64,000 nucleotides of DNA from Bog-756 sp963741055 (lineage in GTDB: Bacteria > Actinomycetota > Acidimicrobiia > Acidimicrobiales > RAAP-2): positions 18,038 through 82,037 of the forward strand of contig CAVUGU010000021.1 in assembly GCA_963741055.1 (NCBI GenBank), in the 5' to 3' direction. Both the position numbers and the translations under genes were made by a program. This document shows, piece by piece, positions 38,627 to 47,389 of this stretch. How positions within the stretch are numbered: the stretch's first letter is position 1; each line of letters begins with the position of its first letter. The notes under the pieces are model-generated. The model was given only the letters and a program-made list of their open reading frames with translations. It was not told the origin of the DNA and searched no databases.

Positions 38627-39829
38627 TCAGCGCAAGCGGGTGAGCGCCCGCCGGAGGTTCCGGACCCCCTGGCTGATCCGCTTCTCGTTCTCGATGAGGG
38701 CGAACCGCACGTAGTCGTCCCCGCCCGGACCGAAACCCACGCCTGGGGAGGTCGCGACGTCGGCTTCTTGCACCAAGTACTTGGAGAACTCGAGCGAGCC
38801 CATCTCGCGATAGGGCTCGGGGATCGGCGCCCAGACGAACATCGTCCCCCGCGGCGGCGTGATCGACCAGCCGATCCGGTTGAGCCCGTCGCAGAGCGCG
38901 TCACGCCGAGCCTGGTAGGTCTCGTTGATCACCTTCGGATAGTCGGGCGCTTCGTTCATCGCCACGATCGCCGCGATCTGGATGGGCTGGAACGTCCCGT
39001 AGTCGAGGTAGCTCTTGAGCTTGGTCAGGGCCTGCACGATGTCGGCGTTCCCCACCAGGAAGCCCACCCTCCAACCGGCCATGGAGAAGGACTTGGTCAG
39101 CGTGTAGAGCTCGACCGCGACCTCCTTCGCGCCCGGCACCTGCAGGATCGACGGCGGCGTGTACCCGTCGAAGGCGATGTCCGCATAGGCGAAGTCGTGG
39201 ACGAGCACGACGTCGCGCTCGCGGGCGAAATCGACGATGCGGGACATCCACTCCAGATCGACACACTCGGTGGTCGGATTGTGCGGGAAGGAGAGGACGA
39301 CGACCCGCGGCTTCGGCCAGGTGGACTCCCACGCCTCGAGCAGATTGTCGAAGAAGGCCTTCCCGGGGCTCCCCGTCGAGTCGGTCCCCGGCGCGTCGAG
39401 GCGGACGTTGCGAACGTCCGCACCCGCGAAGAGCGGTGCATAGATGTGGATCGGGTAGGAGGGTGACGGCACGAGCGCCGTGTCGCCGGGCCCGATCAGC
39501 ACCCACATCAGGTGCGAGAGACCCTCCTTCGCGCCGATGGTGGTGACCACCTCTCGGTCGGGATCGAGGGCCACCTCGAACTTGCGAAGGTACAGATTGG
39601 CGATGGCCTGACGGATCTTCGGTATGCCGCGGCTCGCCGAGTAGCGGTGGTTCCGCGGGTTCCTGACCGATTCGGCCAGTTTCTCCACCGCCACGTCCGG
39701 CGAGGGGAGGTCCGGATTGCCGAAACCGAGGTCGATCACGTCCCGTCCGACCCTCCTGGCCTCGGCCTTCAGGTCGTTGATGGTGGCGAAGACGTAGGGA
39801 GGGAGCCCGTTGATCCGGCGAAACTCCAT
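38627..39829 (-). CDS. Class I/II aminotransferase (AlaC/DapL-like)
   Basis: A 400-residue PLP enzyme. It has IDLGFGNPDLPSPDVAVEKL, TTIGAKEGLSHLMWVLIGPG, LSFPHNPTTECVDLEWM (the NPTT cofactor motif), a PLP lysine in LYTLTKSFSMAGWRVGFLVG and an arginine near DDYVRFALIENEKRI. The overall sequence resembles the alanine-synthesising AlaC and LL-diaminopimelate aminotransferase group. Its exact amino donor cannot be assigned. A complete gene with an ATG at 39829, lying alone between convergent SMP-30 and a 34-bp gap to the SRPBCC gene. Confidence 0.9.
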   Translation of the reverse strand: MEFRRINGLPPYVFATINDLKAEARRVGRDVIDLGFGNPDLPSPDVAVEKLAESVRNPRNHRYSASRGIPKIRQAIANLYLRKFEVALDPDREVVTTIGAKEGLSHLMWVLIGPGDTALVPSPSYPIHIYAPLFAGADVRNVRLDAPGTDSTGSPGKAFFDNLLEAWESTWPKPRVVVLSFPHNPTTECVDLEWMSRIVDFARERDVVLVHDFAYADIAFDGYTPPSILQVPGAKEVAVELYTLTKSFSMAGWRVGFLVGNADIVQALTKLKSYLDYGTFQPIQIAAIVAMNEAPDYPKVINETYQARRDALCDGLNRIGWSITPPRGTMFVWAPIPEPYREMGSLEFSKYLVQEADVATSPGVGFGPGGDDYVRFALIENEKRISQGVRNLRRALTRLR

Positions 39830-39863
39830 GGCTCAGGTTACCGCCGCGGCGCCGGCGGCTCGC

Positions 39864-40307
39864 TCATCGGTCCGACTCGACCCGGGCTTTCAGGTCGCGG
39901 AGGGCGATCGACATGATCCGGCTCTGGGCCCGCATCTTGATGAACCCGGGGAGCGGCACCTTCATCTCCACCTCGAGGTGGTAGGTGACCTCGGTCCCCC
40001 CCTCGGTGGTCGGCTTGAACACGTAGCAGCCGTCGAGCTTGGAGGTGATGTCACCCCGAACCTGCACCCACGCCAGGACATCGGGTGCCTGGCTGTAGTC
40101 GTAGGAGAGGGTGTAGCTGGTGCTGCGGCCGAAGGCCGCGGCCCGGAAGGTGACCACCTTGGGCCGGCCTTGCTCGTCGCGCTCGTCGACGGTCACCTCT
40201 TTGATGTCCGCCGCCCACTCCGGGTACGCGGCGAGATCGGCGCTGACCGCGAAGCACCGCTCCGGCGTGGCCGACACGACCATGCGTTCGGTGGCTTGTT
40301 CGGCCAC
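39864..40307 (-). CDS. SRPBCC (polyketide cyclase/dehydrase-like) family protein
   Basis: A 147-residue START/Bet v1-like lipid- or hydrophobe-binding fold: MVVSATPERCFAVSADLAAY, PEWAADIKEV, SYTLSYDYSQAPDVLAWVQV and a C-terminal helix MSIALRDLKARVE. Actinobacteria carry many such proteins, and the ligand and any catalytic role are unknown. It may be co-transcribed with the upstream mannosyltransferase (72-bp gap). Confidence 0.87.
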   Translation of the reverse strand: MAEQATERMVVSATPERCFAVSADLAAYPEWAADIKEVTVDERDEQGRPKVVTFRAAAFGRSTSYTLSYDYSQAPDVLAWVQVRGDITSKLDGCYVFKPTTEGGTEVTYHLEVEMKVPLPGFIKMRAQSRIMSIALRDLKARVESDR

Positions 40308-40379
40308 GATCGTCCCTCCTCGTCGTATCGGTTGACCTGGCCCGACGCCTCGATCCTCCCACGTGGGAAGGGGGAGTGT

Positions 40380-41523
40380 TCAGCCTCCCACGCCGGAGAG
40401 CGCGGCGGCCAGCCTAGGGGCGAGGACGTCGTAGTCGAAGGATCCTTCGGCCCGCGCCCGCGAGGCCACCGACATGCGGGAGCGCAGCTCGTCGTCTCGC
40501 ACCAGGCGCGAAATTGCACGTGCAGCGGCGTCGACCCGAGTCGGGCGCCGGAGCACGATGCCGGTCACCTCGTCGACGACCGCCTCGCCCGCGCCGCCCG
40601 AGGCGCCGGCCACCTGGGGAACCCCTGCGGCCGCAGCCTCGACGAACACGATCCCGAAGCCCTCCTGCTCGAGACCGAGCCAGCGGTTGCGGCAGAGCAT
40701 GGCGAACACGTCGGCGGCGCCGACCAGGGCAGCGATCTCGGTGTCGTCGAGCCCGCCGAGGAGGCGAACCGGCGCGCGGTGCTCGGCGATCCTGCCGGCC
40801 AGGCGGTCGGCGTCGCGGCCACGCCCGGCGATCGCAACGCGGAGGTCGGGCAACTCCGGCTGGAGTCGGACCGCGGCGTCGATCAGGACGTCCATTCCCT
40901 TGCGCGGCACCAGACGGCTCACGCTCACGACGAGGGGACCCGCCGTCGACAGCCCGAGTTTTTCCCGCGCGTCGTGTTTCTCCGAGGGGGTGAGCGGCCG
41001 GAACCGGTCGAGGTCGACCCCCGGGGGGATCTCGACGACCGGGGGCATCCCACGTCCCCGCAGCGCCCGCCGAGCCTCGGCCGCGGGGTAGGAGCCTGCG
41101 GATATCGCGAGGACGCTCTGGCGGAGCAGGTGCGCGACCAGTTGCCGGCCGACCGGCACCCGTCCGGGAACGGCGACCTCGGCGCCGTGGAGGACGACGG
41201 AGTACGGGACGCCGATCCGGGGGCCGAGCGCCGCGAGGGGAAAGGCGGGGTCGAAGACGACCAGATCTGCCCCGACCCGATCGACCTCGGCGCGGATGCG
41301 AGCCGCCAGCCGGGGGGTCGGGACGAGCACCCGGCTCGGGACCCGAACGATGCCGAATCCCGCGGGCCGCCTGCTCGCGGTCGAAGGCGGCCGCGCCGGG
41401 ATCGGAGCGTGCGGTGAGCACGGCGAAGGAGTCCGGGTCGAGCCGCCGCCAGAGCTCCCAGAGGTACGACTGGATGCCGCCGACTTTCGGCGGGAAGTCG
41501 TTGGTGACGAGGAGGTGGGTCAC
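40380..41523 (-). CDS. PimB-like GT4 mannosyltransferase, one frame break
   Basis: The N-terminus LLVTNDFPPKVGGIQSYLWE is characteristic of PimB'/MgtA-type actinobacterial mannosyltransferases that build phosphatidylinositol mannosides. After an extra base near 41345-41355 the protein continues VPYSVVLHGAEVAVPGRVPV, PPGVDLDRFRPLTPSEKHDA, VSVSRLVPRKGMDVLIDAAV and the EX7E motif in EQEGFGIVFVEAAAAGVPQV. Corrected size is about 380 residues. GTG 41523 overlaps the QueG stop (GTGA). A role in PIM synthesis is by family resemblance; other mannolipid acceptors are possible. Confidence 0.83.
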
Positions 41524-42635
41524 CGGGTCGGTTCTGGCTCTGCGCAGCCGAGACGTGCGGCGGCCCAGCGTGCGTGCTCGGCAAGCATCGGGTCGTCGAC
41601 CGCTGCCCAGTGCCGGAGCGCCTTGCGAGTCGCCGGGTCGTCCCCGTTCCCGACGTTGCCGAGCGCGACGAGCGCGTTGCGTCTGAGGTATCGGGGGTCT
41701 CGCCGCGGGACGTACCAGCGCGTGTGCGCGCGGAGCAGCTCGTCGTCACTCGAGGCGAGGAGAGCCAGCAGGTCGACCCGCGAGCGCGAGTCGCGCTCGG
41801 CCGGTGGGGGCGGCTCCCTTCGGTCGGCCTGGTGGTTGATCGGGCACACCTCCTGGCAGGCGTCGCAGCCGTAGACGCGGTCGCCGAGCGCGCGGCGGTA
41901 CTCCACGGGGAACGGCCCTTCGGCCTGGACCAACCAGGCGAGACAGCGACGGGCGTCCACGACCCCGGGGGCGATCAAGGCGCCCGTCGGGCACGCGCGC
42001 AGGCACCGGGTGCACGCGCCACAGCCCGAACCGTGGGCCCTCCGTTCCTCGGGTTGCGCCGGCGGGAGTGGCGCGTCGGTCACGACCGTCCCGAGCACGA
42101 ACCACGATCCCAACCCGTCGACCATCAGCAGTGAGTTCTTGCCGAACCAGCCGATGCCGGCCCGATGTGCCGCGGCCCTGTCGACGAGCGCGTTGTCGTC
42201 GCAGACCACCGTCGCACGCCACCCGAGATCCGACAGACGTCGGGCGACGACGGAGAGCGCCTGACGGAGCGAGTCGTAGTGGTCGCGACGCGCGTAGCGC
42301 GCCACGCTGCCCGCGGGTGCACCGGCGCGCTCCTCCGCTGCGTCGCCCTCGAGACGCCGATAGCTCCACGCGCCCACGACGAGCGTGCGGGCACCGGGCA
42401 GGATGCGGCGGGGGTCGGTCGAACGCTCCGGGTTTCGGTAGGTGAACTGCATCCCCCCGTCGAGACCCCGCCGCTTGCGCTCCACGAGCGTGGCGCGGGT
42501 GTCCTCGAACACCTCGACCTCGGCGATGCCGACCGCCGCGAGCCCCGACTCGTGTCCGAGACGGACCAGCTCGTCACGGAGGTCGGTCGCACGCTGCTGC
42601 GTCAGGATCTCGGTGGTCGACGACGGCCCGGGCAC
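41520..42635 (-). CDS. queG: Epoxyqueuosine reductase
   Basis: The enzyme makes the last step to queuosine in tRNA, using cobalamin and two 4Fe-4S clusters. The sequence has VCDDNALVDRAAAHRAGIGW then FGKNSLL (catalytic-domain signature), and two ferredoxin-type clusters in GCGACTRCLRACPTGAL and YGCDACQEVCPINHQ. A HEAT-like C-terminal section (RYLRRNALVALGNVGNG) binds tRNA. GTG 42635 gives 371 residues, the family's usual size; the ATG at 42761 adds an atypical Arg-rich stretch. Together with NrdJ this makes two B12-dependent enzymes in the window. Confidence 0.92.
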   Translation of the reverse strand: MPGPSSTTEILTQQRATDLRDELVRLGHESGLAAVGIAEVEVFEDTRATLVERKRRGLDGGMQFTYRNPERSTDPRRILPGARTLVVGAWSYRRLEGDAAEERAGAPAGSVARYARRDHYDSLRQALSVVARRLSDLGWRATVVCDDNALVDRAAAHRAGIGWFGKNSLLMVDGLGSWFVLGTVVTDAPLPPAQPEERRAHGSGCGACTRCLRACPTGALIAPGVVDARRCLAWLVQAEGPFPVEYRRALGDRVYGCDACQEVCPINHQADRREPPPPAERDSRSRVDLLALLASSDDELLRAHTRWYVPRRDPRYLRRNALVALGNVGNGDDPATRKALRHWAAVDDPMLAEHARWAAARLGCAEPEPTR

Positions 42636-42687
42636 GTCCCATCGTCGCGCGGCCCGAGGCGGGGGCCGGGACGGCCCGTCTGCGAAG

Positions 42688-43002
42688 TCAGCCGACTCGG
42701 CGGTGGCGGCTGCCGGGGACCAGACCTGCCTCCTCGAGAAGCCGGACCGCGCGGGCCTCACCGGCGTCGATCACCACCGCGTCCTCGGGCGAGCGGTCGA
42801 CGATGAAGCTCACCACGCAGTCCTCGCAGATCGGCGAGGACTGATGGGCGCAGTCGCGACAGTCGATCGTGAACGAAGCACCCGCACCAGGCTCGGCTGC
42901 CTGCTCCGACGGTGGCTCCGGCAAAAGGGCGAGCGGGTGGCCTGCCGGTCGTGAGCTGGTCGTCTCGCTCACGCAACGTGTTTCGAACAGGTCGTCGTCC
43001 AC
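42688..43002 (-). CDS. Small protein with paired CxxC motifs
   Basis: A 104-residue protein whose centre is TIDCRDCAHQSSPICEDCVV, two CxxC pairs 9 residues apart that could bind zinc. It is followed by SFIVDRSPEDAVVIDAGEAR and VRLLEEAGLVPGSRHRR. The N-terminal 45 residues look disordered. The start GTG 43002 is fixed by a strong AGGAGG seven bases upstream. I do not recognise a named family. It precedes queG by 52 bp on the same strand, suggesting a shared transcript, but no functional link is known to me. Confidence 0.72.
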   Translation of the reverse strand: MDDDLFETRCVSETTSSRPAGHPLALLPEPPSEQAAEPGAGASFTIDCRDCAHQSSPICEDCVVSFIVDRSPEDAVVIDAGEARAVRLLEEAGLVPGSRHRRVG

Positions 43003-43109
43003 CTGGAGCCTCCTCGGTCGGGCATCCCTTCTCGGCTGCCTGGTTCCCATCGTGCACCGAGGGTGTGACGCCGACCTCGGGGCCGGGAGCGGCGACGGTG
43101 CAGGATCGG

Positions 43110-44033
43110 TCAGTAACCCGCGATCGGATCCACGACTCCGATCAGCGGTTCGCCGGTCGCGAAGCGGGTCACGTTCGCCCGGATGCGCTCCGCCAGCAGC
43201 GGACGGACCATCTCGATGGTGTCGGCGGTATGCGGGGTGATGATGCAGTTGGTGCGACCCCACAGCGGGTGGCCGTCCGGCAGCGGCTCGGGATCGGTCA
43301 CGTCGAGCGCGGCACCGGCGATGGTTCCCGCGTCGAGGGCGGCCACCAGCGCGTCGGTGTCCACGTGGCGCCCGCGTGCGACGTTGACGAGCCAGGCCCG
43401 CTCGTCCATGCGCTCGAGCTGCTTCGCGCCGATGATCCGAGTGGTCTGAGGGGTGAGCGCCAGCGCGAGGAAGACGACGAGGGCTTCGGACAAGACGTCG
43501 TCGAGCTCGTCGACCGAGACCGTCCGTGCGGCACCCGCCACCGGCTCGGGCTGTCGCCGCACGACGGTCGCCTCCACGCGGAACGGTGCGAGCAACTCGA
43601 GCAAGGAGGCGGTGATCCCCCCGCCTCCGAGGATGGTGACCCGCTCGTCGTAGAGGCTGGTCCCTGCGGCCTTGCCCCAGGAGCGGGCGACGACTCGAGT
43701 CGGCAGGTACCGGAGACCGGCGAGCGCGAGGAGCAGGGCGTGCTCCGCGACCGGCTCGGCATAGGAACCCTTCGCGCACGTCCAGGCGCGCGCTTCGTCC
43801 AACAGCCCGTACTCGGCGACCGGCTCCACACCGGCGAAGGGCAGTTGGACCCAACGGACGTCGGGGGCCTCGGTCAGCCATCCCGCCAGACCGGCGACGT
43901 CGGCAGGGTCGAGCCACACGATTGCGTCCGGCTTGTCCCCGATCTCGACCACCGTTCCGCCGGCATCGTGGACGGCGTCGGTGGCGAACGACCCCGGACG
44001 CGGGCCGACGGCGATCCGTGGCGAGCTCACCAC
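43110..44033 (-). CDS. D-isomer-specific 2-hydroxyacid dehydrogenase family protein
   Basis: A 307-residue NAD-dependent dehydrogenase. The nucleotide-binding domain begins at VTILGGGGITASLLELL (glycine-rich loop), and the catalytic triad is visible as Arg in LVNVARGRHVDTDALVAALD, Glu in DVTDPEPLPDGHPLW and His in CIITPHTADT. It reduces 2-keto acids or oxidises 2-hydroxyacids. The N-terminal substrate domain is short, and the substrate cannot be named. Tandem GTG codons at 44033 and 44030 both serve as possible starts, with GTGAGG just upstream. Confidence 0.9.
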   Translation of the reverse strand: MVSSPRIAVGPRPGSFATDAVHDAGGTVVEIGDKPDAIVWLDPADVAGLAGWLTEAPDVRWVQLPFAGVEPVAEYGLLDEARAWTCAKGSYAEPVAEHALLLALAGLRYLPTRVVARSWGKAAGTSLYDERVTILGGGGITASLLELLAPFRVEATVVRRQPEPVAGAARTVSVDELDDVLSEALVVFLALALTPQTTRIIGAKQLERMDERAWLVNVARGRHVDTDALVAALDAGTIAGAALDVTDPEPLPDGHPLWGRTNCIITPHTADTIEMVRPLLAERIRANVTRFATGEPLIGVVDPIAGY

Positions 44034-44137
44034 CTCACACTAGGCGAGGTCACCTCGCCCGGCCCGGGTCGGAGTGCCCGGCGCCGACCCGTGATTTGCT
44101 TCAATAGGGACGCTGCACGCCGGACAGGGGGAGGCCG

Positions 44138-45673
44138 ATGATCGTTCAGTTCAACGTCCGTGACTTCCTCGACCGGGCGGAGTTCGCGTACCCGGACCGC
44201 ACCGCGCTCGTCGACGAACCCGACCAGCCGGCCGCGGCATGGGACCCGGTGACCTTTCGGGAACTGGCCGAGCGCGCCCGCGCACAGGCGGCAGGCCTCG
44301 ATCGGCTGGGAGTGGGCCGAGGCGAGCGGGTCGCGGTCGTCTCGCAGAACTCCTCCCGGCTCCTCACCTCGTTCTTCGGCGTCTGCGGTTGGGGACGGGT
44401 CCTCGTCCCGATCAACTTCCGACTGGCCCCGGCGGAGGTCGCGTACATCGTCGACCATTCGGGCGCTTCGGTGCTCCTCGTCGACCCCGAGCTCGACGAG
44501 GCTCTCGCCGAGGTCGGCGCGCCGCACCGGTTCGTGCTCGGCACCGACAGCGATCCGTTGCTCTTTCCCCGAGGTGGCGAACCGAGACCGTGGGAGAGCG
44601 ACGAGGGGGCCACCGCGACCATCAACTACACCTCGGGGACCACCGCGCGCCCGAAAGGTGTGCAGCTGACCCACCGCAACTGCTGGGTGAACGCAGCGGT
44701 CTTCGGGTGGCACGTGCAGCTCTCCGACCGCGACGTCTATCTGCACACGCTGCCGATGTTCCACGCCAACGGGTGGGGAGCTCCCTGGGCGACGGTCGCG
44801 ATGGCGTGCCCGCAGGTGGTCCTGCGCAAGGTCGACGGCACCGAGATCCTCCGTCGCGTCGAGCGGCGCGACGTCACCCTTCTCTGCGCGGCGCCCGCGG
44901 TGGTCAACGCCGTGCTCGACGCACTGGCGACCTGGGACCGCGCGGTGCCAGGTCGCGACGTCACACGAATCGTCGTGGCCGGTGCCCCGCCGCCGAGCCG
45001 CACCATCGAGCGGATCGAGTCGGAGCTCGGCTGGGAGTTCATCCAGCTCTACGGCCTCACCGAGACGGCACCGGTTCTCACCTTCAACCGGCGACGACCC
45101 GAGTGGGACGACCTTCCCTCCGCCGAACGGGCGCGGAAGCTGATGAGGGCGGGTGCACCTGCGGTGGGCACCGAGGTGAGGGTCGACACGAGCGGTGAGG
45201 TGCTGGCTCGGTCGAACACGGTCATGGAGGGGTACTGGCGCCAGCCCGCCGAGTCCGAGCAGGCGCTGGCCGGCGGATGGTTCCACACCGGTGACGGGGG
45301 ACAGCTCGACGAGGAGGGACACCTGAGCATCCTCGACCGCAAGAAGGACGTCATCATCACCGGCGGGGAGAACGTCTCGTCGATCGAAGTGGAGGACGCG
45401 ATCTTCTCGCTCCCCGGGGTCGCCGAGGTCGCGGTCATCGGCATCCCCGACGAGACCTGGGGCGAGAAGGTGATCGCGCTCGTCGTGGTCTCCGACGGCG
45501 CGGCCCTGACCGAGGACCACGTCATCGCCCACTGCCGAGAGGTGCTCGCCGGGTACAAGTGTCCGAAGCAGGTCGAGTTCCGAGAGATCCTGCCGCGCAC
45601 TGCGACCGGGAAGCTCCAGAAGTTCCGGCTGCGTGCCCCTTACTGGGAGGGACTCGACCGCCAGGTGCACTGA
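44138..45673 (+). CDS. AMP-forming acyl-CoA synthetase
   Basis: A 511-residue ANL-superfamily enzyme. It has the P-loop INYTSGTTARPKGVQLTHRN, VAGAPPPSRT, the A5 motif QLYGLTETAPV, the A7 motif GGWFHTGDGGQLDEEGHLSI, hinge LDRKKDVIITGGENVSSIEV and the catalytic lysine of A10 in LPRTATGKLQKFRLR. It activates a carboxylic acid to acyl-CoA. Medium-chain or aryl acids are typical for this subgroup; the exact acid is unknown. It precedes the FAD oxidoreductase on the same strand by 115 bp, which suggests lipid metabolism. Confidence 0.92.
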   Translation: MIVQFNVRDFLDRAEFAYPDRTALVDEPDQPAAAWDPVTFRELAERARAQAAGLDRLGVGRGERVAVVSQNSSRLLTSFFGVCGWGRVLVPINFRLAPAEVAYIVDHSGASVLLVDPELDEALAEVGAPHRFVLGTDSDPLLFPRGGEPRPWESDEGATATINYTSGTTARPKGVQLTHRNCWVNAAVFGWHVQLSDRDVYLHTLPMFHANGWGAPWATVAMACPQVVLRKVDGTEILRRVERRDVTLLCAAPAVVNAVLDALATWDRAVPGRDVTRIVVAGAPPPSRTIERIESELGWEFIQLYGLTETAPVLTFNRRRPEWDDLPSAERARKLMRAGAPAVGTEVRVDTSGEVLARSNTVMEGYWRQPAESEQALAGGWFHTGDGGQLDEEGHLSILDRKKDVIITGGENVSSIEVEDAIFSLPGVAEVAVIGIPDETWGEKVIALVVVSDGAALTEDHVIAHCREVLAGYKCPKQVEFREILPRTATGKLQKFRLRAPYWEGLDRQVH

Positions 45674-45788
45674 CGCCCCACCTCGCCTCGCTCCGGGCGG
45701 GCCGTCGCGCGCCGGTGGGCGCCCGGTGCTAAGCAGGCCGGGTGCTCGCCTTGCGGCGCGAAAGATCGGGTCGCCCGGTGGTACCGGT

Positions 45789-47387
45789 GTGAGCGGCCGC
45801 TCCGACCGAACGACCCACGGGGCCCGGTCGTGGTGGGGCTGGGGATGGGAGTCCGACGCGGTGACCGGAGGCGAGCTCGAGGGCGTGGCGACTGCGCTGG
45901 TCGCGCGCTTCCCCGACGCGAGTCCCCCGGTCGTCGTCGACGTGCCCGACCCCGAAGGGCTCGAACTCCCCGCGGTCCGGGTCGTGCCCCCGGACTCGCT
46001 GAGCGGGATCTGCAAGAGCGACCCGCGCTCGCGAGCGTCCCACACCTACGGGAAGTCGTTCCGCGACGTGGTGCGCGCGCTGTCGGGCGATGTCTCGGCG
46101 GCACCCGACCTGGTCGCCCGCCCGGGGAACGAGTGGGAGTTGGTCGACCTTCTCGACTGGTGCTCGCGAGCGCGAGTGGCTGCGGTCCCCTTCGGCGGTG
46201 GCTCGTCGGTCGTCGGCGGTGTCGAGGGGGGCACTGTTCGCGACCGGTTCGAAGGAGTCGTGTCGATCGATCTCACCCGACTGTCCGGCGTCGAGGAGAT
46301 CGACCCGGTCAGCCGTGCCGCTCGTATCCGTGCCGGCACCTATGGGCCGGACCTGGAGGACGAGTTGCGACCCGCCGGACTGACCCTCCGGCACTTCCCC
46401 CAGTCGTTCGAACACAGCACGCTCGGCGGATGGATCGCGACGCGCTCGGGCGGGCACTACGCGACCAACTACACCCACATCGACGACTTCGTGGAATCGC
46501 TCAGGGTGGTGACGCCGACCGGGACGGTCGAGACTCGCCGAGTACCGGGCTCGGGTGCGGGGCCCTCGCCGGACCGTCTCTTCCTCGGTTCCGAGGGAGT
46601 TCTCGGCGTGATCACCGAAGCGTGGGTCCGTCTCCAGCAGCGGCCGCGCCACCGGGCCGCCACCGCAGTCCGCTTCGCGACCTTCGACGCCGGGGTGCGA
46701 GCTGCCCGCGCGGTGGTGCAGGCGGGCCTCTTCCCTTCCAACTGCCGGCTGCTCGATCCGGCCGAAGCCGCGGGGATGGACCCGGCCGGCCGCTCGGTGC
46801 TCTTGGTCGGCTTCGAATCGCCGGTCTTCGCGGTGGACGGCCTCGCGGCCGCGGCGCTCGAGTGCTGCCTCGACCACGGCGGGGTGGCCCCCTCCGGCAT
46901 CGGGTCGAGCTCCGGCGACGGCGCGGCCGGCACCTGGCGCAGCGCGTTCTTCAAGGCGCCCTACCTCCGCGACGCAGTCGCTCGGCTGGGTTGGATCGCG
47001 GAGACCTTCGAAACGGCGGTCACCTGGACCGGGTTCGACACCCTCCACGGGGCGGTCGTCGAGGCGGTCAGCGGCGCCCTCGACCCTCCGCCGGCGGTCA
47101 GCTGCCGGTTCACCCACGTCTACCCCGACGGCCCCGCGCCGTACTTCACCGTGGTCGCACCCAGCCGATCGGGACGTCAACTGGCCGACTGGCAGCGCAT
47201 CAAGGACGCGGCGAGCGAGGCGATCCTCGCGGCCGGCGGCACGATCACCCACCACCACGCGGTGGGCCGCGACCACCGTCCCTGGTACGACCGGCAGCGA
47301 CCCGACCTGTTCGCCGCGTCGCTCGAGGCGGTCAAGGACCGGCTCGACCCGGCCGGCGTGCTCAACCCCGGCGTGCTCGTCGGCTGA
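45789..47387 (+). CDS. FAD-binding oxidoreductase, alkyldihydroxyacetonephosphate synthase-like
   Basis: A 532-residue VAO/PCMH-type flavoprotein. It has an RSWWGWGWE start typical of the AGPS group, the CKSDPRSRASHTYGKSFRDV segment, the FAD loop AAVPFGGGSSVVGGVEGG, and HFPQSFEHSTLGGWIATRSG with LFLGSEGVLGVITEAWVRLQ. The C-terminus has ITHHHAVGRDHRPWYDRQRP, matching the active-site histidine stretch of AGPS. In eukaryotes AGPS forms the ether bond of ether lipids. Bacterial members are widespread with mostly unknown substrates, so ether-lipid synthesis is only a possibility. GTG 45789 is the start; the longer frame overlaps the synthetase gene. Confidence 0.85.
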   Translation: MSGRSDRTTHGARSWWGWGWESDAVTGGELEGVATALVARFPDASPPVVVDVPDPEGLELPAVRVVPPDSLSGICKSDPRSRASHTYGKSFRDVVRALSGDVSAAPDLVARPGNEWELVDLLDWCSRARVAAVPFGGGSSVVGGVEGGTVRDRFEGVVSIDLTRLSGVEEIDPVSRAARIRAGTYGPDLEDELRPAGLTLRHFPQSFEHSTLGGWIATRSGGHYATNYTHIDDFVESLRVVTPTGTVETRRVPGSGAGPSPDRLFLGSEGVLGVITEAWVRLQQRPRHRAATAVRFATFDAGVRAARAVVQAGLFPSNCRLLDPAEAAGMDPAGRSVLLVGFESPVFAVDGLAAAALECCLDHGGVAPSGIGSSSGDGAAGTWRSAFFKAPYLRDAVARLGWIAETFETAVTWTGFDTLHGAVVEAVSGALDPPPAVSCRFTHVYPDGPAPYFTVVAPSRSGRQLADWQRIKDAASEAILAAGGTITHHHAVGRDHRPWYDRQRPDLFAASLEAVKDRLDPAGVLNPGVLVG

Positions 47388-47389
47388 GC

